From contig JACRDF010000031.1 of assembly GCA_016212925.1 (NCBI GenBank), positions 1 through 64,000 on the forward strand: 64,000 bases of DNA, given 5' to 3'. The notes below the pieces were generated by a model that ran no database searches, was not told the DNA's origin, and saw only the letters and a program-made list of their open reading frames with translations. Source of the stretch: Desulfomonile tiedjei (lineage in GTDB: Bacteria > Desulfobacterota > Desulfomonilia > Desulfomonilales > Desulfomonilaceae). A program made the translations under genes and the position numbers. Below, in pieces: positions 1 to 7,024 of this stretch. How positions within the stretch are numbered: position 1 is the first letter of the stretch; every line of letters starts with the position of its first letter.

Positions 1-45
1 AAAACTGTTGCTTGCATGAAGATCAATCGCCGCATACACTTCCAT
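1..45 (-). CDS. IS110-family transposase, N-terminal fragment cut by window edge
   Basis: The complement of the first 45 bases reads MEVYAAIDLHASNSF, the usual opening of an IS110/IS1111 DEDD transposase; the Asp of IDLH (residue 8) is the first residue of the RuvC-like catalytic set in this family. An AGGAGG Shine-Dalgarno sequence lies six bases before the ATG. The rest of the gene is beyond the left edge, so whether it is intact cannot be judged. IS110 enzymes carry out site-specific recombination guided in known members by a bridge RNA from the element's non-coding end. Identification rests on 15 residues plus the ribosome binding site, hence moderate confidence. Confidence 0.65.
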   Translation of the reverse strand, partial: MEVYAAIDLHASNSF

Positions 46-47
46 TG

Positions 48-106
48 GGCGCCTCCTTTGGTTAATGGCAAGTCGGGGATATCACACCCCCCGACTCAGA
101 GGCGCC
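48..106 (-). promoter_or_regulatory. Two-tier hairpin that buries the transposase ribosome binding site
   Basis: GGCGCCTC (48-55) pairs with GAGGCGCC (99-106), and inside it AGTCGGGG (71-78) pairs with CCCCGACT (89-96). In the transposase transcript the outer stem contains the AGGAGG ribosome binding site. Such structures are known to stop translation of transposase from read-through transcripts. On the plus strand the structure is followed by TTTTT and could also end transcription. Confidence 0.6.
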
Positions 107-120
107 TTTTTATGATTATC

Positions 121-141
121 AGGTCTGCTCTTGGCTCATCT
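121..141. repeat. 21-bp direct repeat, copy 1
   Basis: The 21 bases starting AGGTCTGCTCTTGG are repeated exactly at 1007-1027. An 11-base inverted part (GCCAAGAGCAG) also lies at 176-186. The two direct copies bracket the two small genes at 218-394 and 627-932. Confidence 0.7.
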
Positions 142-217
142 TGGCCTGGCGCGTGCTGGTGCAGGCATACACATGGGCCAAGAGCAGCCCTGCCCCCCAG
201 TCAAAGCCTGTTACTCT

Positions 218-394
218 CTAAACCACTAACTTTTCAACTATATCGGCTAGCTCACCCGTCCGTTCGATCTTTTCTTTCGCCTTCTTCGCCGTGGCAGGGT
301 CCAAAAGCCCGCAGGCCTCAACGAACTTCTCCAAATAATCAGCAATTGCCTTGCCCAGATGCATTCCAACAGAGAGTCCAATCCAAAATTCCAT
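218..394 (-). CDS. 58-residue hypothetical protein
   Basis: An ATG preceded by GAGGAG at seven bases opens a 58-codon frame ending in TAG. The product begins MEFWIGLSVGMHLGKAIADY and continues with an acidic/basic helical segment (LLDPATAKKAKEKIERTGEL) ending in two valines. It has one Cys (residue 28) and no signal peptide or recognised domain; the amphipathic pattern suggests a small helical protein. It lies upstream of the transposase fragment on the same strand, and could be cargo or a neighbour of that element. I do not recognise the family; the strong ribosome binding site and protein-like composition are the case for it being real. Confidence 0.55.
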   Translation of the reverse strand: MEFWIGLSVGMHLGKAIADYLEKFVEACGLLDPATAKKAKEKIERTGELADIVEKLVV

Positions 395-626
395 GAATCT
401 TCTCCTCAGATGGAAGTGCTAAGATTGGCCGCATTCTATTGCATTGGAGCACGAAATTCCACGTCCCTGTTGGCAAAAAGTCCCTCCAAATCCTGTTCGG
501 ACATGAAGAAAATCGAAGGCGTTCAGGCCCGCTCGAATCCTTTTGAAAAAAACCGCATCTACATTGGAATAAATTGAAGGACTGTTGTGCACAGGAATAT
601 CTAAAGCATGAGATGGAGGCTTTAGC

Positions 627-932
627 ATGAAAATTGAACGATATATCGGCGTAATGGTTGTCCTGGTGGTCGGACTGTTTCTTGTAAATGCGTCCGGGCC
701 CCAACCTGCTTTTGCAGCAGCTGAGGCATCCACCGCGACCAATTGCGTGCCTGCGAATGCATGGTGCACTCCCGCGACGTCCGGAGGAGTTTCAGGGACA
801 TTCTGCGCGACAGAGCCGGTGAGGCCGGCAAGAACCGCAGCCAGAAGCTCTGATGGTCTGTTGGATGTGGTTGGCTCCATAGTGGCGGCTCCTTTCGTTC
901 TAACAGAGTGCCTATTAGTAGGATGTCCATAG
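627..932 (+). CDS. Small exported Cys-containing protein, hypothetical
   Basis: A 101-residue protein with a clear Sec signal peptide: MKIER, a hydrophobic run (VMVVLVVGLFLVNA) and an AFA-AAEA cleavage region near residue 31. GGAGG lies seven bases before the ATG. The mature part is about 70 residues with five Cys (NCVP, WCTP, FCAT, ECLLVGC), consistent with disulfides in the periplasm or outside the cell. No family is recognised. A minus-strand frame of 153 residues overlaps but has no good ribosome binding site and an unlikely composition. Confidence 0.6.
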   Translation: MKIERYIGVMVVLVVGLFLVNASGPQPAFAAAEASTATNCVPANAWCTPATSGGVSGTFCATEPVRPARTAARSSDGLLDVVGSIVAAPFVLTECLLVGCP

Positions 933-1006
933 CCGCTGAAGATAACTGGATTGGTAATCGTGTAGCCGAGGCGATAGCAGACCGGCCCGAGAGAGGGTGA
1001 CGGGCT

Positions 1007-1027
1007 AGGTCTGCTCTTGGCTCATCT
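1007..1027. repeat. 21-bp direct repeat, copy 2
   Basis: Exact second copy of the 21 bases at 121-141. It sits about 35 bases before the -35 box of the candidate small-RNA promoter. Confidence 0.7.
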
Positions 1028-1061
1028 CAAATGCGTTGAGCCACAGGCTGGGCTAAACCAC

Positions 1062-1091
1062 TTGACAAACCATGTGACTATCTGCTATGTT
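1062..1091 (+). promoter_or_regulatory. Sigma70-type promoter of candidate small RNA
   Basis: TTGACA (1062-1067), an 18-base spacer, then TATGTT (1086-1091). No open frame follows before the terminator at 1145-1170, so the expected product is a short untranslated RNA. Confidence 0.6.
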
Positions 1092-1095
1092 ATTA

Positions 1096-1170
1096 GTGCT
1101 CCTTAAACTAAGGACGCACGACACCTAACTAAACCTTTTAAATGCCGGGACAATCATCCCGGTTTTTTTT
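1096..1170 (+). ncRNA. Candidate small RNA of about 75 nt
   Basis: Starting at the expected transcription start, GTGCTCCTTA (1096-1105) pairs with TAAGGA-C-GCAC (1109-1119) to give a ten-pair hairpin with one bulged C and loop AAC. A single-stranded A/C/T-rich stretch follows (1120-1144), then a CCGGGA/TCCCGG hairpin with eight T. This 5' hairpin, open middle, intrinsic terminator layout is typical of a trans-acting small RNA. The neighbouring SRAP gene is on the other strand, so this is not its leader. No known RNA family is recognised. Confidence 0.45.
1145..1170 (+). terminator. Intrinsic terminator of the candidate small RNA
   Basis: CCGGGA (1145-1150) and TCCCGG (1157-1162) flank a six-base loop and are followed by eight T. 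The T run is only on the plus-strand side. Confidence 0.75.
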
Positions 1171-1213
1171 GGAGCAAGAGGGGGGCTCCACGAGGCGGAA
1201 ATTCTGCCAAGGG

Positions 1214-1903
1214 TCACGCGCGTTCATCCGGAAAGATCGGTTCGATGCAATCCGGTGCGTCATAGGAGGCCTTGTTCACTTTCGGATTGACAGGTCTGCT
1301 CTTCATCTTCTCGGCAGGAAAGGGTTTGAAGAGCGGTGTCAATAAGTCCGGTTCCTGATTGTCCGGATCGAGCCAGATATCATAGTCCTTTGCGTCTAAA
1401 ATGACGGGCATACGATCATGAACTTGCAGTACCAGTTCATTGGAGTCTGTGGTGAGAATGGTGCAGGATTCGATGACTTCCTTTTCCGGCGATGTCCAGC
1501 TCTCCCAAAGTCCGGCGAAAGCAAACGGTTCCTCGTCCGCGGATGTGATAAAGTAGGGGCGCCGTTGCCCGGCCTTTCCCTTTTCCCATTCATAGAAGCC
1601 ATCGCTGGGGACAAGGCACCGCCGCTTCTTGAAGGCCAAGCGGAACGCAGCCTTATCGGGGAGGCTCTCGGCCCGCGCGTTGATCAGTCTGGAGCCTATG
1701 GAGATATCTTTTGCCCAGAACGGAACCAGCCCCCACCTTACCAGGCTAAGCCGGCGCCTGAGCGTTTCCGGGCCTCGCCTGATGATTGCAACCTGCTGCG
1801 TGGGTGCGATGTTGTACCGAGGTCCCAGGTCAGGCTCTTCTTCAAGCCCGAAAAGTTTTGCCAGGCTCTTCCCCGGCGTCATCAATACGAATCGTCCGCA
1901 CAT
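1214..1903 (-). CDS. SOS response-associated peptidase (SRAP, YedK/HMCES family)
   Basis: The 229-residue product has the full SRAP pattern: MCGRF at the start, where Cys2, after Met removal, forms the thiazolidine crosslink to abasic sites; RYNIAPTQQVAII near residue 30; NARAES and a PSDGFYEW segment in the middle; HDRMPVIL late in the protein, whose His is conserved. Family members shield abasic sites in single-stranded DNA in the cytoplasm. Length is normal for bacterial YedK. The gene stands alone, with the candidate small RNA downstream in the opposite direction. No LexA-type operator was recognised upstream. Confidence 0.93.
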   Translation of the reverse strand: MCGRFVLMTPGKSLAKLFGLEEEPDLGPRYNIAPTQQVAIIRRGPETLRRRLSLVRWGLVPFWAKDISIGSRLINARAESLPDKAAFRLAFKKRRCLVPSDGFYEWEKGKAGQRRPYFITSADEEPFAFAGLWESWTSPEKEVIESCTILTTDSNELVLQVHDRMPVILDAKDYDIWLDPDNQEPDLLTPLFKPFPAEKMKSRPVNPKVNKASYDAPDCIEPIFPDERA

Positions 1904-2268
1904 GAATCCGTCCTCCGAATTTATCGATTATAGGACCCGCGGCGGCCGTTGAAAAGCAAATGCAAGGGTATCATGACCCCGCAAAGCGCGAACCGCGGAG
2001 AATTCGTTTCACGCTGTCCGGGGCGATGTGGTAAGTTGACATGACCAAGCCTTGATTCTGTGTCGGGACCAACACTCCGCAGACCCTTGAGGCGCCGGCT
2101 TTGATTATTCAAGGTCTTGTGGCATACAATGCCGTGTGATTTTTCGGGGCCAGGGGAGCAATCCCGCGACCGATCTTCCACTTAAATAAGCTCGACCCTG
2201 CAAGCGGCATCATAGTTCCCGTTTTGCGGCTTGCTTGACGAAATTTCAAATCTCTTAGGGGGTATTTC
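1904..2268. other. Intergenic region with no gene recognised
   Basis: Divergent spacer between the SRAP gene and the response regulator. It should hold both promoters, but I see no consensus pair or strong inverted repeat. A ribosome binding site (AGGGGG) for the following gene lies at its right end. Confidence 0.5.
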
Positions 2269-2790
2269 ATGCCGACTTCCGAAACCTTAAGCGGCAAAAT
2301 GATCCTTGTCGTAGATGACGAACAAGATGTGTTGGACATCATAAGCGAGGAACTTGCAGATGTTCCCGATCTGATGCTTCACACGGTCACGACTTATGAA
2401 AAGGGAATGGAGCATCTCGTTTCCTACACATATGATTTGGTAGTCCTCGACATCATGGGCGTAAGGGGATTCGACCTGCTCAAAATTGCCACGACTTCGG
2501 GTTTTCCGGTTGTGATGCTCACCGCGCACGCCCTGAGCCCCGACACGATGAAACAATCCATTGAGCTTGGGGCTCGAGCCTACCTGCCCAAGAACAAGCT
2601 CGGGTCATTGATCCCGTTTCTCGAGGATGTTTTGAAGCTGAACTATCAGTCCGTGTGGAGGAAGGCACTTGACGAGGTGATTACTGTTTTCGACAAACGC
2701 TTCGGATCTGACTGGCGCAGGTCGGAACAAGAGTTCTGGGACGAATTTGAAAAGAAGCTATCCGTGGATGAAGGGGCCATAATAAAATAG
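2269..2790 (+). CDS. Orphan response regulator, receiver domain with alpha-helical tail
   Basis: The receiver domain covers about residues 10-128 of 173: acidic pair in VVDDEQD (Asp16-Asp17), phosphoacceptor Asp in LVVLDIMG, switch Thr in VVMLTAHA, and conserved Lys in YLPKNKLG. It would be phosphorylated by a histidine kinase and signal in the cytoplasm. The 45-residue tail (VWRKALDEVITVFDKRFGSDW onward) is charged, helical, and has no recognised DNA-binding or enzymatic domain, so output may be through protein contacts. AGGGGG lies seven bases before the ATG. No histidine kinase gene is next to it. It converges with the ABC operon. Confidence 0.88.
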   Translation: MPTSETLSGKMILVVDDEQDVLDIISEELADVPDLMLHTVTTYEKGMEHLVSYTYDLVVLDIMGVRGFDLLKIATTSGFPVVMLTAHALSPDTMKQSIELGARAYLPKNKLGSLIPFLEDVLKLNYQSVWRKALDEVITVFDKRFGSDWRRSEQEFWDEFEKKLSVDEGAIIK

Positions 2791-2978
2791 TTTTGGCTTA
2801 CCTTTACCGCGGCCCGCTATCACCATGACGCGCGCTGTTGGGATTCCCGTGTGAAGAAAGGGTCTCTGTCCGGCTGCGGGTAAAAATGACAGACCCCCGA
2901 AAGAGGCGTTTGCATACAAAATTCATGCAGCCCGGATCGAGCTTAGCGTGAGCGACGAACGTGCAATGAAGCCGTTTG

Positions 2979-3893
2979 CTAATTCCGCTCCATTTCTTCT
3001 TCTGACAATGTCTGGAAGGAGTCCGGGTGTCTCAGGTTGAATTCGCTCACATGCTGACAGTACTGGGGATCGAAGCCCTCTCTTCTGATTTGCTGGATCA
3101 GTCTTCCAAACTCGGCGGTTTCTTTCACGACCGTTGACGTGGCTCTGCGGGCCAAGGGGTAGTCGGAGACTATTCGAGCGCCCCTATGGTTGGGAGCGAC
3201 GTGCCTGCCGTCTCGGTAATATTGTGAAAGCACTATGATTCGCGTTCCCAGAAACACGGCTTCTTCCAAATCATGGGTGACAAAGAATACCGTCATCTCG
3301 AACTCTTCCCAAAGTTCCAGGAGAAAGAGCTGCATCTGCTCTCTGGTTCCCGGGTCCAGCGCGCCGAACGGCTCGTCCATCAGGAGAATGTGTGGCTTCA
3401 TGATCAAGGACTGGGCTATGGCCGCACGCTGCTGCATACCCCCCGACAATTCGTGAGGAAATTTCGCCCAGTGTTCCGAAAGCTTGACTTTTTCGAGGAA
3501 GTACATTGCTTCCTCACGAAACCCGTTGCGTCGGAGAAGTCCGGCAAGAAACCCCGCACTCAGTGTCTTGCCCAGCATTACATTTTCCAGAACCGTCAGG
3601 TGCGGGAACAGCGAGTATTTTTGGTAGACTATCCCGCGCTCCGGTCCTGGAAATCCTACGGGCTCACCGTTGATGAGCACTTCCCCCTTCGATGACAGCT
3701 CTTCTCCAAGGATTATCCGGAGAAGGGTCGTCTTTCCGCAGCCGCTGGGACCGACGATCGTGCACAGTTCCCCCGCGGTGACGCAAAGGTCCACATTGTC
3801 GAGAATAGCCTTGTCTCCGTACGACTTGTACAGATCGCTGATGACAAGGATCTTTCCATTTCCGGGTTTTACGGGCATGCTCCGGTACTTCAT
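2979..3893 (-). CDS. ABC transporter ATP-binding protein, taurine/nitrate/sulfonate type
   Basis: This 304-residue ATPase powers the permease encoded just upstream. Walker A GPSGCGKTTLL, Q-loop YQKYSLF, signature LSGGMQQRAAIAQ, Walker B LLMDEPFGALD and the switch His in FFVTHD are all present, as in SsuB/TauB/NrtD-type proteins. A longer open frame exists, but the start was placed at the ATG whose first bases overlap the permease stop codon (ATGA), implying translational coupling. About 50 residues after the catalytic domain (ATSTVVKETAEFGRLIQQIR onward) form a C-terminal extension. Last gene of the seven-gene operon. Confidence 0.93.
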   Translation of the reverse strand: MKYRSMPVKPGNGKILVISDLYKSYGDKAILDNVDLCVTAGELCTIVGPSGCGKTTLLRIILGEELSSKGEVLINGEPVGFPGPERGIVYQKYSLFPHLTVLENVMLGKTLSAGFLAGLLRRNGFREEAMYFLEKVKLSEHWAKFPHELSGGMQQRAAIAQSLIMKPHILLMDEPFGALDPGTREQMQLFLLELWEEFEMTVFFVTHDLEEAVFLGTRIIVLSQYYRDGRHVAPNHRGARIVSDYPLARRATSTVVKETAEFGRLIQQIRREGFDPQYCQHVSEFNLRHPDSFQTLSEEEMERN

Positions 3894-4720
3894 TGGGAAG
3901 CGACGAACCAACGATACTTCCAGCTTACGACCAACCTCAGTAACGCGTCCATACAGAATCCCAGGAACGTTATCCACAAGACATAAGGGATGATCACGTC
4001 CATGGCGAGATAGCGCCTCATCAAAAATATCCGGTATCCCAGGCCATCGGTTGACGCTATAGCCTCCGAAGCGATCAGGAACAACCAAGCAGCCCCAAGA
4101 CTGAGTCGCACTGCAATGAGCAGTCTGGGCATGATTTGCGGTAGCAGTACCGTGTACAGCACTTGCATCTGGGACGCGCCCAGCGTCAATGCCTTGACGA
4201 TCTGTTCTTTCGGGATCTGCTCCGTCTCTTGCTGCACGTCACGGGTGATTACGAACACCGATCCCAGAAAGATCAGCATGACTTTGCCTAGTTCGCCTAC
4301 CCCGAAGACGACGAACAAAATGGGCAGAACGGCCAGCGGAGGCACGATGGAGAGAAATCTTATGACAGGCATAAGGGTCGCGCTGATCCCTGGGAATGCA
4401 CCGCTGTCCATTCCCAAGATCAGTCCCACCACTGACGCCAATCCCAGTCCTATGACGATGCGCCGCACGCTGGCCAGGGTATCGGTGAGCATGAGAAACC
4501 GGCCGGTGCGCGTATCCCGAGTGAAGGCCATGGTGTGAACGGCCTCGACCATTTTGGATGCGGACGGGGTGAGCTTGTCGTCGGGGTTGCTGTCCAACCG
4601 CACATGGGAGGCCATGAAGTATCCCCCCACGAGAATTGCAAAGGGGATCAACCCTAGAACCAGCTTCATAAATCGCGATGGCCGCGCATGAAGGCCCCAG
4701 AATCTCGGAATTCTTCTCAC
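3890..4720 (-). CDS. ABC transporter permease, taurine/nitrate/sulfonate type
   Basis: The 276-residue inner-membrane protein has about six hydrophobic segments, beginning with LVLGLIPFAILVGGYFMAS. The BPD-type EAA loop is visible as EQIVKALTLGASQMQVLYTVLLPQIMP, which contacts the ATPase. Start is GTG, with GGGAG seven bases upstream. It ends in a four-base overlap with the ATPase gene and follows the binding-protein gene by 136 bases. One ATPase and one permease gene imply a homodimeric core of each. Confidence 0.9.
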   Translation of the reverse strand: MRRIPRFWGLHARPSRFMKLVLGLIPFAILVGGYFMASHVRLDSNPDDKLTPSASKMVEAVHTMAFTRDTRTGRFLMLTDTLASVRRIVIGLGLASVVGLILGMDSGAFPGISATLMPVIRFLSIVPPLAVLPILFVVFGVGELGKVMLIFLGSVFVITRDVQQETEQIPKEQIVKALTLGASQMQVLYTVLLPQIMPRLLIAVRLSLGAAWLFLIASEAIASTDGLGYRIFLMRRYLAMDVIIPYVLWITFLGFCMDALLRLVVSWKYRWFVASQ

Positions 4721-4856
4721 AGGACGGCTCCCGTTGCCCCATTACTTTTCAGTGAGAGCGGCCGGCTTTGGCTTGTCCGGCATGCTTTCAACGTGGGCCG
4801 GTGGACCTTCTTCTCTCACAGTAAGGGCTCCTCACGCGGTTTGCTGCCATTCCGCT

Positions 4857-5906
4857 TCAAAGCTTGCCTTCCGCTGCCATTTGCATGTATGACGCGTCGA
4901 AGTGCAATTTCACATTCTTTCTCTCGCCCATCGTGGACCCATCCGGAAACTGTATCCCAATGGCGTCCTTGGAAGCGGCCCCTTGCCCGTACAAGCCATG
5001 ATCAAAGCAGAAGCTTCGCACGTATTCCATAGTTTTCTTAAGGTCTTCGCTCCTGGCGAACTGTGCTGCTTGACCAGGCTCATAGAACATCCTCGTGGTA
5101 CGCAATTGAGCCCGGAATTCCGCTTCCGTGCCCCCTGCAAATTTGGCCATTGATTGAATGGCCTCCTTACCCTCTTTGCCGGGGTTGGCCATGAATAACA
5201 TGGTCTCGTACCAGGCGCCGACCAACGCTTTCTTCAGCTTGTCGGACGTGTCGGTTCGCACAACCATTAGATCTATGATCTCGCCCGGAATCTGGCTCGA
5301 ATCGAAGAGAAGCTTGGCCCCTTTCACGTTCCGACATTGCATAAGCGGCGGGTTCCAGGTAACCGCCGCACCGTTGGGGTCTGAAGCAAAAACAGCGGCT
5401 ATGTCCGAATCGGATGTGTTGACCAGTTTCATTTCGCGCTCATTCATGTTGTTCATGCTCAAAGCGCGAGCTAACAGGTAATGTGACACCGAGAGTTCCA
5501 CCAGTTTCACTTCTCGACCCTTAAGGTCACCGACGGTCGAGCCGTTCTTCATGACGATGCCGTCATTGCCATTGGAGAAATCGCCGATGATCAGCGCAGT
5601 TGAATTAACCCCACCCACTGCCGGGATCGTCAGCACGTCCATATTTGTCATCGCGCACGCGTCAAACTTGCCGGCCGTGTAAAGGTTTATGGACTCCATG
5701 TAGTCATTTATGAGAACCAACTCGATTTTGATGTCGTACTTGTCCGCCCATTTTTTGAGGATTCCCTTGTCACTGGCAAGCTGCCAAGGCTCCCAGCCGG
5801 TGTAATGTGACCAAGCAACCCGGAACGTGGGTGCGGCAGCAACCATGCCGGTACTACAGCACATGAGGGTCACAAGGACCAGGCCGACGATAACACTACG
5901 TTTCAT
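4857..5906 (-). CDS. Periplasmic solute-binding protein of the ABC transporter
   Basis: Start is the ATG at 5906 (MKRSVIVGLVLVTLMCCSTG), with AGGGGG eight bases upstream, giving a signal peptide that ends near VAAAPTF; a longer frame lacks a ribosome binding site. The 349-residue product resembles NMT1/taurine-type binding proteins, with motifs YTGWEPW, DYMESINLYTAGKFDACAMTNMD and VKLVELSVSHYLLARAL. The pattern recalls the binding protein found beside urea/guanidine carboxylase genes. That substrate is only a suggestion; no carboxylase or guanidine riboswitch was seen here. It presents solute to the permease encoded downstream. Confidence 0.87.
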   Translation of the reverse strand: MKRSVIVGLVLVTLMCCSTGMVAAAPTFRVAWSHYTGWEPWQLASDKGILKKWADKYDIKIELVLINDYMESINLYTAGKFDACAMTNMDVLTIPAVGGVNSTALIIGDFSNGNDGIVMKNGSTVGDLKGREVKLVELSVSHYLLARALSMNNMNEREMKLVNTSDSDIAAVFASDPNGAAVTWNPPLMQCRNVKGAKLLFDSSQIPGEIIDLMVVRTDTSDKLKKALVGAWYETMLFMANPGKEGKEAIQSMAKFAGGTEAEFRAQLRTTRMFYEPGQAAQFARSEDLKKTMEYVRSFCFDHGLYGQGAASKDAIGIQFPDGSTMGERKNVKLHFDASYMQMAAEGKL

Positions 5907-6078
5907 TGAATTAACCCCCTTGAAGAACCTTGCGATGCGGCAACCGGCCACTCACCGGAAGTGGCGGCAGAATTTGATGGGTTTCCGGACAACGGTCGAG
6001 CCGAGTCCGCTACGATCCTCGAACTCGCCCTTCTTCGTGACGTCCTGCAAGCGCTACCGCTCTCGGTCGGACGAGAGA

Positions 6079-6933
6079 TCACACCATGGTTTCCTTTTCT
6101 TGCGTGCTCAGACTTCTCGCCAGCTCATTCAGACGCTCCACAGATGACTCCGGATTTACCATGGCAAATCGATCATCTGTCTTGTCTCCGCTCACTATCA
6201 CTGCGGTCATCTCGTCAATCCCGGTGATAGCTTCCTCGTTGCGGCTCAGAAGTGCGTCGGCTTTTCCTAGATGTGCATCTCGGAGCTGCAACCGTTTCTT
6301 CAAGGTCTCTGCTTCGCGCTTGTCGGCGTCGGTGGGCCTTTCGATTGCGGCGAGAGCCTCGAGGCGGTGGCTGATGTCGTCGAAGTCTATGGTTGCCGCT
6401 CCTTTCAGCGCTGCCGACACGCTCCTCAGGTTGTCCAGGACATTAAAATATACCTGTTCGGCAGCGAATGAAATCCTACCGCTTAATTCGGGCCCGCCGG
6501 GGACATCTTCCAGAAGTGCTTGCAGTCTGCCGTACTTCTCGTTGATCTGTTGGAACTGGGCAACGGCCTGGGGAACAAGGTCGTCAACGCCGGCTCCTGC
6601 GATGCTTTGGAGGTCTTCTTGTATGGCGAGAACGCGCCTACGCTCTTGTTCGGCCCATTCCTCCTTGAGCTTACGTGCGTACCGCTGTGCAATAATAGTG
6701 TCTCGAAAGTAGAAATTGACTATTGCGCTGCCGGCCCCGAACACGAGCATTCCCAAGGAAAACACAATACAGGCGGGTGACGCGAACAGCGCCCCCGCGA
6801 GCCCTCCGAGCACTCCAAGGACACCCGGGTAGATCGTCGCAGGGTGAGTCAAAGCTTCATTACGCACAGCTCTCCGCATAGCCGCGTCCGAAAGACGGTT
6901 CGACTGGGAGGATTCTGATCGTCGGTTGCTCAT
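6079..6933 (-). CDS. Membrane protein with two TM segments and long coiled coil, unknown
   Basis: A 284-residue protein with a short polar N-terminus, two hydrophobic stretches at about residues 34-75 (TIYPGVLGVLGGLAGALFAS; CIVFSLGMLVFGAGSAIVNFYF), then about 200 charged helical residues with heptad character (RKLKEEWAEQERRRVLAIQ; REAETLKKRLQLRD). The helical part would face the cytoplasm if both ends are inside. I do not recognise a family with confidence; TelA/XpaC-like accessory proteins are a loose comparison. Its place between the SBP-OmpA fusion and the ABC binding protein suggests it links or regulates the two halves of the system. Confidence 0.75.
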   Translation of the reverse strand: MSNRRSESSQSNRLSDAAMRRAVRNEALTHPATIYPGVLGVLGGLAGALFASPACIVFSLGMLVFGAGSAIVNFYFRDTIIAQRYARKLKEEWAEQERRRVLAIQEDLQSIAGAGVDDLVPQAVAQFQQINEKYGRLQALLEDVPGGPELSGRISFAAEQVYFNVLDNLRSVSAALKGAATIDFDDISHRLEALAAIERPTDADKREAETLKKRLQLRDAHLGKADALLSRNEEAITGIDEMTAVIVSGDKTDDRFAMVNPESSVERLNELARSLSTQEKETMV

Positions 6934-7024
6934 ATGTACTCGACGGGCCGTCAGGCCTGAGGACCTCCGGCCGGATGCGGCTGACGGCCGCGTTTCGGGC
7001 GCTCTCTTGAAAAGAAAGGTGCAG

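Noticed and set aside
16-396. 126-codon plus-strand frame at the left edge
   Set aside because: Opposite to the IS110 transposase start and the 58-residue gene, both with good ribosome binding sites; its own composition is Pro/Arg/Ser-rich and non-protein-like.
419-930. Minus-strand frames opposite the small exported protein
   Set aside because: No ribosome binding site, no domain, and the plus-strand frame has a clear signal peptide and GGAGG.
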